A DNA stretch of 8,415 bases, taken from positions 1-8,415 of the forward strand of contig VERU01000089.1 of assembly GCA_018882485.1 (NCBI GenBank). The letters run 5' to 3'. Position 1 is the stretch's first letter. Every line of letters begins with the position of its first letter. Below the pieces are notes generated by a model. It ran no database searches. It saw only the letters and a list, made by a program, of their open reading frames with translations, and was not told where the DNA came from. The position numbers and the translations under genes were made by a program. This document shows positions 1-6,127 of this stretch, in pieces. Source of the stretch: Rhodoferax sp. (GTDB lineage: Bacteria; Pseudomonadota; Gammaproteobacteria; Burkholderiales; Burkholderiaceae_C).

Positions 1-478
1 GCACCACCCGCACCGACGGGGCCACCGGTCCGAGGCCGACCGTGAGCCCCACGCCCACCAGCCCGACCGCACAGCCGGCCAGTTTGCGCGGGGTGAGGCG
101 GTCCTCGCCCAGCCAGACCGCCGCCAGCAGTCCGAACAGGGCCGCCGTGGAGTTGAACAGGGCGGAGTAACCGGCGGGCAGCGTGAGGGCGGCCCAGGCG
201 AACAGCACGAACGGGATGGCCACCGACAGCAGGCCCAGCCCCGCCAGCTCGCGCCAGTGGCCGCGTGGCCAGCGCATGCCGTTGACACGCAGCAGCAGCG
301 CCAGCGTCGCGGTGGCAATCAGGGTGCGAAACAGCGCCAGCACCTCCGGCCCCAGTTGCGGGCTGGCGATGCGGTTCATGATGAACGAGGCGCCCCAGAG
401 GGCGGACAGCGCCACCAGTTGGGCGAGGTGTTTGAGGTGCAAGCCGCAGGGTGCCCCGACCGTGGGGCGTGGTCCCAT
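1..478 (-). CDS. EamA/DMT-superfamily permease, N-terminal half (cut by window edge)
   Basis: Reading the minus strand from the ATG at 478 gives about 159 residues with no stop before the window edge, so the C-terminal half is missing. The translation begins MGPRPTVGAPCGLHLKHLAQ and soon reaches LSALWGASFIMNRIA, the usual first-helix signature of EamA (DUF6) drug/metabolite transporters. Further hydrophobic stretches follow (LALFRTLIATATLALLL, LGLLSVAIPFVLFAWAALT, FNSTAALFGLLAAVWLGED, LAGCAVGLVGVGLTVG), about five helices, matching one EamA repeat. The LGE-x-R-LTPRKLAG turn after helix four is typical. Members are inner-membrane exporters of small metabolites or amino acids; the substrate cannot be told from sequence. 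The frame stays open upstream of 478 (a GTG lies at 508), but the family's first helix begins about 20 residues after this ATG, so I prefer it. It is divergent from arfB. Confidence 0.85.
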   Translation of the reverse strand, partial: MGPRPTVGAPCGLHLKHLAQLVALSALWGASFIMNRIASPQLGPEVLALFRTLIATATLALLLRVNGMRWPRGHWRELAGLGLLSVAIPFVLFAWAALTLPAGYSALFNSTAALFGLLAAVWLGEDRLTPRKLAGCAVGLVGVGLTVGLGPVAPSVRVV

Positions 479-528
479 TCTAGGGCGGGCTGGCGCATGG
501 GCCAGCACCCTGGTGTATCGTGCGGGAC

Positions 529-972
529 ATGACCCCAGCAGCGGCACGGCAGAACCTCGGCGACACCGCCTGGCAGATCGGTGAGGACGAGGTCGTGCTC
601 ACCGCGATCCGGGCCCAGGGGGCAGGCGGGCAGAATGTCAACAAGGTGTCAAGTGCGATCCACCTGCGCTTCGACATCGCGGCCTCCTCGCTGCCGGCCG
701 ATGTCAAGGCGCGGCTGCTGGCGCTGTCCGACAGCCGCATCACGCGCAACGGATGCGTGGTCATCAAGGCCCAGCAGCACCGCACCCAGGAGCTCAACCG
801 GCTCGACGCGCTGGTGCGGCTGCATGCCCTGATTGCCAGCGTGGCCCGACCGCCCCGGACGCGGCGCACCACACGCCCCAGCGCGGCGCAACGGCAGGCG
901 CGCCGGGAGGACAAAGCCCATCGGGCCCGCACCAAGGCCTTGCGCCAAGCGACCGTCGACCTGGCGGCATGA
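529..972 (+). CDS. arfB: Alternative ribosome-rescue factor ArfB (peptidyl-tRNA hydrolase, YaeJ)
   Basis: ArfB enters ribosomes stalled at the 3' end of non-stop mRNA and hydrolyses the peptidyl-tRNA ester with a release-factor-like GGQ loop. The signature IRAQGAGGQNVNKVSSAIHL is present, with GGQ at residues 33-35 counted from this ATG, followed by HLRFDI and the IVIKAQ-like segment VVIKAQQHRTQELNR. The C-terminal third (from about residue 105) is rich in Arg and Lys, as expected for the ArfB tail that inserts into the empty mRNA entry channel. The length of 147 residues is close to the roughly 140 of E. coli YaeJ. The short size and absence of codon-recognition domains exclude RF1 and RF2. 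A GTG three codons upstream (520) is an alternative start; neither start has a good Shine-Dalgarno. The next gene, rbgA, is also ribosome-related. Confidence 0.95.
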   Translation: MTPAAARQNLGDTAWQIGEDEVVLTAIRAQGAGGQNVNKVSSAIHLRFDIAASSLPADVKARLLALSDSRITRNGCVVIKAQQHRTQELNRLDALVRLHALIASVARPPRTRRTTRPSAAQRQARREDKAHRARTKALRQATVDLAA

Positions 973-1021
973 GCCCGGCGGGCGAAAATACCCCACAGGC
1001 CGGGCGGTATCGCGCGGCAAC

Positions 1022-1026
1022 AGGAG
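1022..1026 (+). promoter_or_regulatory. Shine-Dalgarno AGGAG deciding the rbgA TTG start
   Basis: AGGAG lies six bases before the TTG at 1033. Combined with the conserved N-terminal QWFPGHM it fixes the start despite the rare codon. Confidence 0.75.
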
Positions 1027-1032
1027 AACGGT

Positions 1033-1974
1033 TTGGCGATCCAGTGGTTTCCCGGGCACATGCACCTGACGCGGCAGGCCATCGCCGAGCGCATCCGCCG
1101 CATCGATGTGGTGATCGAGATGCTCGATGCCCGCCTGCCCGGTTCCAGTGCCAACCCCATGCTGGCCGACATCACGCGGGGCAGGCCTGCCCTCAAGGTG
1201 CTCAGCAAGCAGGACCTGGCCGATCCGCGGCAGACCGAGGCCTGGCTGGCGCACTACAACGCCCTGCCCAACACCCGGGCGGTGGCCGTCGATGCGGGCA
1301 TGGCGGCGCCTGCCCGGGCGCTGGTGGCCGCCTGCCAGTCACTGGCCCCGTCCCGGGGCGGCCTGGCCAAGCCCATGCGCGTGCTGATCTGCGGCATTCC
1401 CAATGTCGGGAAGTCCACACTCATCAACACGCTGGTGGCGCGCCGCGCCGCACGGGCTGCAGACGAGGCCGGGGTGACCCGATCGGAGCAGCGCATCTTG
1501 CTGGCGGACGATTTCTATCTGTACGACACACCGGGTGTGTTGTGGCCGCGCATCATCGTGGCCCAGAGCGGCTACAACCTGGCCGCCAGCGGGGCCGTGG
1601 GGCGCAATGCCTTTGACGACCAGGAGGTTGCCTACGAGCTGCTGGCCTACCTGGCCGACCACTACGGTGAACTGCTGCGGGCGCGCTACGGCTTGCCCAG
1701 TCTGCCGGCGGATCTGGAGGTCCTGATGGCCGCGATCGGACGCGCCCGGGGCGCATTGCAGGCGGGCGGTCGCGTCCACGCCCAGAAAACCGCCGAGCTG
1801 CTGATCCACGACTTTCGCAGCGGCCTGCTGGGTCGCATCAGCCTGGAGACACCGGCCGAGTTCGCGGCCTGGCTGCGCGAAGGGCGGGCGCTGGACGCCG
1901 AGCGACAGATCCGCAAGGACGCCATCGAGCTCGACCGCAAGATCCGGTTCCGCCAGGTCCCCCGACCGTCCTGA
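1033..1974 (+). CDS. rbgA: Ribosome biogenesis GTPase RbgA/YlqF, TTG start
   Basis: This is a circularly permuted GTPase (313 residues) of the YlqF/RbgA family, which helps late assembly of the 50S subunit in Bacillus; the role in proteobacteria is less studied. The protein opens with the family hallmark QWFPGHM (residues 4-10). Motifs occur in permuted order: G4 as LSKQDLAD (57-64), where SKxD replaces the usual NKxD; then G1 as GIPNVGKST (121-129); a G2 threonine at T149; and G3 as DTPG (165-168). The C-terminal part carries the helical domain that contacts rRNA in RbgA. The start is TTG: QWFPGHM must sit at the extreme N terminus, and an AGGAG at 1022-1026 lies six bases upstream of it. 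There are 60 bases between arfB and this start, so co-transcription is possible. Confidence 0.94.
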   Translation: MAIQWFPGHMHLTRQAIAERIRRIDVVIEMLDARLPGSSANPMLADITRGRPALKVLSKQDLADPRQTEAWLAHYNALPNTRAVAVDAGMAAPARALVAACQSLAPSRGGLAKPMRVLICGIPNVGKSTLINTLVARRAARAADEAGVTRSEQRILLADDFYLYDTPGVLWPRIIVAQSGYNLAASGAVGRNAFDDQEVAYELLAYLADHYGELLRARYGLPSLPADLEVLMAAIGRARGALQAGGRVHAQKTAELLIHDFRSGLLGRISLETPAEFAAWLREGRALDAERQIRKDAIELDRKIRFRQVPRPS

Positions 1975-1976
1975 CT

Positions 1977-2023
1977 GCTGGCGGGTGGCTTCGTAGCCCG
2001 ATCAGCGCGGGCCACCGGCCAGC
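1977..2023. terminator. Inverted repeat between convergent rbgA and hydrolase genes, possible bidirectional terminator
   Basis: The arms GCTGGCGGGTGGC (1977-1989) and GCCACCGGCCAGC (2011-2023) pair at 12 of 13 positions around a 21-base loop. The repeat starts three bases after the rbgA stop and overlaps the last codons of the minus-strand hydrolase gene. A GC-rich hairpin between two convergent genes fits a two-way terminator. There is no T-tract on either side, so intrinsic termination is not proven; it may only stabilise the 3' ends. Confidence 0.4.
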
Positions 2024-2970
2024 CAGTCCTGCAGCAGCTCGTGGAATGCGGCGGCCTGGTCCAGCATCACCCAGTGCCCGGCCTGGAATCCCTGGACCCG
2101 ACAGCCCGGCTGTTCGGCCAGCCGTGCGGCCCAGTCTCGGGTGTGGAACATGAACGGCTTGCGCCGGCCATAGACGAACAGCCAGGGATGCGCCGGCCTG
2201 ACCTTGCGGGTGCGCAGTCCCCCGGTCACGCCGAACCAGCGCATCGCGTAAGGATGGTTCATGCCCCAGACGATGCGAGCCGGTGGGGCCGGGCAGCGCA
2301 GCGCTGCCGCCATGGCGCGCGTCATGCGGTTGGCCAGACCCTGGTGCAGGTGGCGTCCAACCAGCCAGGCCAGCGCCAGCCACCATTGGTAGCCCAGCAC
2401 CAGCGCCTTGGCCCGCAGGCCGAGCTCCTGCTGCAGCGCGCGCGCATTGTGGTCGCCGATGTCGATACCCACCACCCGCTCGATCCGCTCGGGATGCCGG
2501 GCGGCCAATTCATACCCGAACACGCAACCCCAGTCGTGCAGCAGCAGCGTCACCGGCCGGTCTGGACTGACCCGGGCCAGCACCCGATCCAGCAGGGCCA
2601 TGATCTGGTCCAGCGACGCCGCGCGCGGCGCCTGGTCTGGGTCGAAGCCGGGCAGCGTCAGGCGGACGCAGCGGTGGTGCGGGCGCAGGCTGGCTACCGT
2701 ACCGTCCCACAGCGCGGCCGTGTCGGGCCAGCCATGCAGCATCAGCACCACCGGTCCCGGCCCGCCCTCGACCAGGACCGCGACGCCATCGACCTCCAGC
2801 CGGGTGGTCGACAGCTCGGTGGGGACCGGGGCGTCGGCTGCGGACGGTTTGGCCGGGGAAGGGCCGGGACCGGCCAGGGAAGGCGTGGGCAGGGGTGTCA
2901 TGGCAGTGGCAGGGCGGGCATGCAGGCCCAACGGGTGGCGGACCGGTCCGATTATGGCGACCGGCCCCAT
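2002..2970 (-). CDS. Alpha/beta hydrolase, epoxide hydrolase/haloalkane dehalogenase-like
   Basis: This is an alpha/beta-hydrolase-fold protein of 322 residues. LMLHGWPDTAALWD (residues 76-89) carries the HGWP oxyanion motif of epoxide hydrolases. The nucleophile elbow reads LLLHDWGCVFGYELA, placing Asp146 where esterases have Ser; HDWG is the elbow of epoxide hydrolases and haloalkane dehalogenases. The catalytic histidine is probably His299 in AGHWVMLD. A Trp-rich lid lies between about residues 175 and 250, including MNHPYAMRWFG. The usual acid after the WGxxD strand is not evident: that segment reads FVYGRRKPFMFH. Substrate unknown. The first 50 residues are low-complexity, rich in Pro and Ala, and conservation seems to begin near residue 54, so the start is uncertain; an in-frame ATG at 2901 is a reasonable alternative. 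Neither start has a good Shine-Dalgarno. The gene converges on rbgA. Confidence 0.85.
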   Translation of the reverse strand: MGPVAIIGPVRHPLGLHARPATAMTPLPTPSLAGPGPSPAKPSAADAPVPTELSTTRLEVDGVAVLVEGGPGPVVLMLHGWPDTAALWDGTVASLRPHHRCVRLTLPGFDPDQAPRAASLDQIMALLDRVLARVSPDRPVTLLLHDWGCVFGYELAARHPERIERVVGIDIGDHNARALQQELGLRAKALVLGYQWWLALAWLVGRHLHQGLANRMTRAMAAALRCPAPPARIVWGMNHPYAMRWFGVTGGLRTRKVRPAHPWLFVYGRRKPFMFHTRDWAARLAEQPGCRVQGFQAGHWVMLDQAAAFHELLQDWLAGGPR

Positions 2971-3040
2971 GAAGTCCCGGCGGGCCCAAAGCCCGTCATG
3001 TCATGGGGCTATTGCGGACTCCGTAGACTGCGGGCTTCCC

Positions 3041-3186
3041 GTCAAGGGGAGTAGCCGGCCGCCGGCCGCCTCGCAGGCTGCGAGAGCGGGCAGCGGCGGC
3101 GGGTCCGTCAATACGCAGGCTGCCGCAGCGGTCTGCCGGATCCGCCGGGTCGGGGCGTGCCGCCCTGCCTCACGCCAGACCTTGGG
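3041..3186 (+). ncRNA. yybP-ykoY manganese riboswitch aptamer in the alx leader
   Basis: The leader contains both conserved segments of the yybP-ykoY (PRE element) aptamer. The first is CAAGGGGAGTAGCC at 3043-3056, the GGGGAGUAG core of one leg. The second is CCGTCAATACGC at 3105-3116, the conserved loop of the other leg. Helix P1 closes with CAAGG (3043-3047) pairing CCTTG (3180-3184), the 3' strand being preceded by the typical AGA before CC. Internal hairpins are visible: CTCGCA/TGCGAG (3070-3075 with 3079-3084) and GGGCG/CGCCC (3153-3157 with 3161-3165). This class senses Mn2+ and in E. coli precedes both alx and mntP; here it precedes an alx orthologue. The exact fold should be confirmed with the Rfam covariance model. 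Confidence 0.9.
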
Positions 3187-3218
3187 GTGTGTGTTCAACC
3201 CCGTTGCAAGGTCTCATC
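3177..3218 (+). promoter_or_regulatory. Riboswitch expression platform sequestering the alx ribosome binding site
   Basis: AGACCTTG (3177-3184) is perfectly complementary to CAAGGTCT (3207-3214), an 8-bp helix, with GGGT/ACCC (3185-3188 with 3198-3201) stacking inside. The right arm contains AAGG (3208-3211), the only Shine-Dalgarno candidate for the ATG at 3219. The left arm contains the 3' strand of aptamer helix P1, which pairs with the identical pentamer CAAGG at 3043-3047 in the ligand-bound form. The two pairings are mutually exclusive, predicting translational ON control by Mn2+. Confidence 0.7.
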
Positions 3219-4166
3219 ATGGAAACCGTGGTTCCCGTCTGGTTGTGGGTCGTGTTTGTCGCGTTCGTGCTCGCGGCGTTGTTTGTCGACTTTGTCGTGC
3301 TCAAGAAGCAGGGCGCCCACGAGGTGGGTGTGCGCGAGGCCGTGAACTGGTCGCTGCTGTGGATCGCCCTGAGCTTCCTGTTCAATGGCCTGCTGTGGTG
3401 GGCTGTGAAGGACGGCACGGGCTCCTCCCAGCTGGCCAACGAGAAGTCGCTGGAGTTCCTGACCGGCTACCTGATCGAGAAGAGTCTCGCGGTCGACAAC
3501 ATCTTTGTCTTCCTGATGATCTTCACCTACTTTTCGGTCCCCGCAGCCTACCAGAAGCGGGTGCTGATGATCGGCATCATCGGTGCCATCGTGCTGCGAA
3601 CCGTCATGATCCTGGTCGGCGGCTGGTTGCTGGCGCAGTTCCACTGGATCCTGTACGTGTTCGGCGCCTTCCTGATCATCACCGGCATCAAGATGTGGTG
3701 GGCTGCAGGCAAGGAATCCAGCCTGGACGACAACGTGGCATTGCGCCTGTTGCGTCGGGTGATGCCGGTCAGCCGCACCTTCGATGGCGAAAAGTTCTGG
3801 ACGGTGGAGAACGGGCGCCGCATCGCCACCCCCTTGTTGATGGTCATCTGCCTGGTCGGCCTCACCGACGTGATCTTTGCCGTGGACTCCATCCCGGCCA
3901 TCTTTGCCATTACCTCGGACCCGTTCATCGTGCTGACCAGCAACGTGTTTGCGATCCTGGGGCTGCGGGCCATGTTCTTTCTGCTGCAGGCCGCAGCCAG
4001 CCGCTTCACCCTGTTGAACTACGGCCTGGCAGTGATCCTGGTCTTCATCGGCACCAAGATGATGCTGATCGATGTCGTCAAGATCCCCATCCTGGTCTCG
4101 CTCGGCGTGGTCATCGGCATCCTGATCGTGACCATGGTGCTGAGCGCCCGCGTGAACCGGAGCTGA
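3219..4166 (+). CDS. alx: Alx, TerC-family inner-membrane manganese exporter
   Basis: This integral membrane protein of 315 residues is a clear relative of E. coli Alx: shared segments include FLTGYLIEKSLAVDN, GAIVLRT, WILYVFGAFL, DVIFAVDSIPAIFA, DPFIVLTSN and LAVILVFIG. Alx is linked to Mn2+ export and induced by alkaline pH and Mn2+ through its leader. About nine hydrophobic helices are visible. Intramembrane acidic residues typical of TerC proteins are present at Asp24, Asp93, Asp217 and Asp223. The position usually held by Glu before the DVIFAVDS motif is Gly214 here. I chose the ATG at 3219 because METVVPVWLW aligns with the E. coli N terminus and an AAGG lies seven bases upstream; a GTG at 3189 in the same frame falls inside the riboswitch platform. 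The gene converges with nhaR, one base between stop codons. Confidence 0.95.
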   Translation: METVVPVWLWVVFVAFVLAALFVDFVVLKKQGAHEVGVREAVNWSLLWIALSFLFNGLLWWAVKDGTGSSQLANEKSLEFLTGYLIEKSLAVDNIFVFLMIFTYFSVPAAYQKRVLMIGIIGAIVLRTVMILVGGWLLAQFHWILYVFGAFLIITGIKMWWAAGKESSLDDNVALRLLRRVMPVSRTFDGEKFWTVENGRRIATPLLMVICLVGLTDVIFAVDSIPAIFAITSDPFIVLTSNVFAILGLRAMFFLLQAAASRFTLLNYGLAVILVFIGTKMMLIDVVKIPILVSLGVVIGILIVTMVLSARVNRS

Positions 4167-4167
4167 G

Positions 4168-5055
4168 TCAGTCCAGGCGACCCTGATCCAGCACCTTGCG
4201 CACCAGCGGGTGCTGGACCTTGCGCTCGGAGCCGACCAGAAAGAATTGCTCCGACACTTCGTCGCAGGCACCCAGGCGCACAAACCCCTGGCGCCCGCAC
4301 AGGTCCTCCTCGACCAGGGCGGGCGCTGCAAAAATCCCCAGACCGGTGCTGGCAAAGGTGGACAGCAGCGCACTGTCTTCGAATTCCCCCGCGATGCGGG
4401 GGATCAGGTGCTGCCGCTCGAACCAGCTGTCCAGCCGGGCCCGGACCGTCGCATGGGCCGTGGGCAGCAGCAGGGGCAACCGTGCCAGCGCATGGATCGG
4501 GTCTTCGGCCCATTGATCGGCCCACATCGGCAGTCCGAACCAGCGCAGCGGCGATGCGCCCAGCGCATGGCTGTAGACCCGCACGGTGCCGCTGGACGGA
4601 GCGGGCCGGTCCGCCAGGATCAGGTCCAGCCGGTGCAGGGCCAGGTCGGCCAGCAGGTCGTCGAATTCACCCTCGTGGCACTCCAGCCGCAGCCGGGGTT
4701 GATCGAGCACACTGGCCAGCAGCCGGGGCAGGGCCAGCTTGGGCAGACCGTCCGACAGGCCCAGACGCAGCACCACCGGCGGTGCCACGGTCGCAGAGGC
4801 CAGCACGTCGGGCAGTTTTTCGCCCAGCTGAAAAATCTGCTCGGCCTGGGCGAAAGCGGCTTCACCGGCGGGCGTCAGCGCCAGCTGGCGCCCGGCCGGC
4901 CGCAGCAACTGGTGCCCCAGGCTGCGCTCGAGTTCGCGCACCTGCGCGCTGACCGTCTGAACCGCCAGGTCCAGGCGCTCGGCTGCGCGCGAAATGCCCC
5001 CTTCCTTGGCCACCACCCAAAAGTAATAGAGGTGCTTGTAGTTGTAGCTGGTCAT
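4168..5055 (-). CDS. nhaR: NhaR, LysR-family transcriptional activator
   Basis: This LysR-type regulator has 295 residues. The N terminus MTSYNYKHLYYFWVVAKEGG closely resembles NhaR of E. coli (NYNHLYYFW), followed by the winged helix-turn-helix (residues about 5-65, AAERLDLAVQTVSAQVRELE as recognition region) and a periplasmic-binding-like effector domain. The tail motifs GEFEDSALLSTFA and QHPLVRK also match NhaR (GEFDDAALMKAFG, QHPAVQR). In E. coli NhaR responds to Na+ and activates the Na+/H+ antiporter gene nhaA. No antiporter gene is in this window, so the target here is unknown; the divergent yccA promoter and alx are neighbours worth testing. No good Shine-Dalgarno precedes the ATG, and the upstream region is AT-rich relative to its surroundings. 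Confidence 0.92.
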   Translation of the reverse strand: MTSYNYKHLYYFWVVAKEGGISRAAERLDLAVQTVSAQVRELERSLGHQLLRPAGRQLALTPAGEAAFAQAEQIFQLGEKLPDVLASATVAPPVVLRLGLSDGLPKLALPRLLASVLDQPRLRLECHEGEFDDLLADLALHRLDLILADRPAPSSGTVRVYSHALGASPLRWFGLPMWADQWAEDPIHALARLPLLLPTAHATVRARLDSWFERQHLIPRIAGEFEDSALLSTFASTGLGIFAAPALVEEDLCGRQGFVRLGACDEVSEQFFLVGSERKVQHPLVRKVLDQGRLD

Positions 5056-5164
5056 GTCAATAGTCAGAAAATTTCGAAGTCAGCATATCAGATCAGCTGC
5101 TTTTTCGGATTGGATTACGGGCCCATCATCGGGTTTCCCTTCATCCTCCTTCAGGAGTCACACC
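5056..5164. promoter_or_regulatory. Divergent nhaR-yccA intergenic region, probable promoters and operator
   Basis: These 109 bases separate the two divergent starts and include the most AT-rich run of this neighbourhood (about 5056-5110). They contain the palindrome TTCGAA (5073-5078), a tandem ATCAG (5087-5096) and a partly symmetrical AGCA...TGCT element (5082-5101). LysR proteins usually bind their own divergent intergenic region, so this is the likely place for an NhaR site. I cannot assign -35/-10 boxes with confidence. Confidence 0.4.
5153..5157 (+). promoter_or_regulatory. Shine-Dalgarno AGGAG deciding the yccA start
   Basis: AGGAG sits seven bases before the ATG at 5165, which rules in this start over the in-frame ATG at 5054 that would overlap the start of nhaR. 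Confidence 0.8.
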
Positions 5165-5878
5165 ATGAACGACACCCGACATCTCCCGGTCCCTCATGCC
5201 GGCTCCGCCGGCACCACGCCGCTGCCGGCCGGTGGCCTGCGCACCCCGCTCGACATGCCGGTGCAGAAGGTGTTGCGCAACACCTATGCCCTGCTGTCGA
5301 TGACGCTGCTGTTCGCGGCGGCGGTTGCCTCGGCCGGTGTGGCGCTGGCCTTGCCAGCCCCCGGGATCGTGCTGACCCTGATCGGCTATTTCGGTCTGCT
5401 GTTTGCCGTGCACCGCCTGCGCAACAGCGGCTGGGCCCTGCCCGCCGTCTTCGCGCTGACGGGTTTCATGGGCTATACCCTGGGGCCCGTGCTGTCGCGC
5501 ACCCTCAGCCTGCCGGGCGGGGCACAGACCATCGCCATGGCCCTGGCGGCCACCGGCGCCATCTTCCTGGCTCTGTCGGCCTGGGTGTTGACCACCCGGC
5601 GCGACTTCAGCTGGATGGGCGGCATGCTGTTTGCCGGTATGGTGGTGGCCCTGCTGGCGGGTCTGGCGGCGCTGTTCTTCGAGATCCCCGCCCTGGGCCT
5701 GGCGGTCTCCGCCATGGTCGCCCTGCTGTCGGCCGGTCTGATCTTGTTCGAGACCAGCCAGATCGTGAACGGCGGCGAAACCAACTATGTCATGGCGACC
5801 GTGGGTCTGTTCGTATCCCTGTTCAACCTGTTCACCAGCCTGCTGAGCCTGTTCGGCATCGGCGGCTCCAGTGACTGA
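5165..5878 (+). CDS. yccA: YccA, Bax inhibitor-1 family membrane protein (FtsH modulator)
   Basis: This protein of 237 residues has a cytosolic N-terminal tail (about residues 1-36) and seven hydrophobic helices. It is close to E. coli YccA along its length: QKVLRNTYALLSMTL, FTGFMGYTLGP near GFLGYILGP, VLTTRRDFSWMGGMLFAG and the C-terminal FETSQIVNGGETNYVMATV. Glu196 in FETS matches the residue at that position in E. coli YccA, where other BI-1 proteins have Asp. E. coli YccA is both a substrate and an inhibitor of the membrane protease FtsH, protecting SecYEG when secretion jams. The start is fixed by AGGAG. A longer in-frame ATG exists at 5054 but would add 37 atypical residues. The zinc-ribbon and ExoD-like genes follow closely, suggesting an operon. 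Confidence 0.93.
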   Translation: MNDTRHLPVPHAGSAGTTPLPAGGLRTPLDMPVQKVLRNTYALLSMTLLFAAAVASAGVALALPAPGIVLTLIGYFGLLFAVHRLRNSGWALPAVFALTGFMGYTLGPVLSRTLSLPGGAQTIAMALAATGAIFLALSAWVLTTRRDFSWMGGMLFAGMVVALLAGLAALFFEIPALGLAVSAMVALLSAGLILFETSQIVNGGETNYVMATVGLFVSLFNLFTSLLSLFGIGGSSD

Positions 5879-5899
5879 CCCCGCGAAGCGAGCCCAGTC

Positions 5900-6127
5900 A
5901 TGATGAACTGTCCGAACTGCGCCGGCGTGGCGCTGGTGATGAGCGAGCGCCAGGGGGTGGAGATCGACTACTGCCCCCAGTGCCGGGGCGTCTGGCTGGA
6001 CCGTGGGGAACTGGACAAGCTGATCGAGCGCGCGGTCCCGCGGGCGCCCAGCGGCTACGTTCCCCCGGCGCAGCCGGGCTACCACCACCGCAAGCCCAAA
6101 TCGTGGCTCAGCGAGATCTTCGATTGA
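5900..6127 (+). CDS. Small TFIIB-type zinc-ribbon protein
   Basis: This protein of 75 residues is mostly one zinc ribbon. Two CPxC knuckles (Cys4/Cys7 and Cys25/Cys28) are followed by RGVWLDRGELDKLIE, the signature of the zf-TFIIB family of small bacterial proteins. The rest is a Pro- and basic-rich linker (about 45-67) ending in WLSEIFD. Function unknown; such proteins are often encoded beside membrane or stress genes. It lies 21 bases after yccA and its stop overlaps the TTG of the next gene, so all three are probably co-transcribed. Two adjacent ATGs (5900 and 5903) could start it; both keep the ribbon intact. The upstream Shine-Dalgarno is weak. Confidence 0.85.
   Translation: MMNCPNCAGVALVMSERQGVEIDYCPQCRGVWLDRGELDKLIERAVPRAPSGYVPPAQPGYHHRKPKSWLSEIFD

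Noticed and set aside
973..1021. Terminator between arfB and rbgA
   Set aside because: Short GC-rich complementarities exist, but there is no stable stem with a T-tract.
480..1254. Minus-strand open frames of 201-242 codons opposite arfB
   Set aside because: They are antisense to a clear ArfB and have no recognisable domain or hydrophobic pattern.
3001..3035. Promoter for alx with TAGACT (3024-3029) as -10
   Set aside because: The position just upstream of the aptamer is sensible, but there is no acceptable -35 at the right spacing, so it is not listed as a feature.
2989..3037. Inverted repeat AAGCCCG (2989-2995) / CGGGCTT (3031-3037) before the riboswitch
   Set aside because: Seven bases with a 35-base gap are expected by chance in such GC-rich DNA, and the right arm also forms a small local CGGG/CCCG hairpin.
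2408..4186. A 592-codon plus-strand open frame overlapping the hydrolase, the riboswitch and alx
   Set aside because: It is an artefact of GC-rich DNA: composition is Arg/Pro/Ser/Gly-heavy with no domain, and it runs antisense or out of frame to clearly recognised genes.
4210..5874. A 554-codon plus-strand open frame opposite nhaR and through yccA
   Set aside because: It is a shadow of nhaR (antisense) and yccA (out of frame); the translation has no family features.
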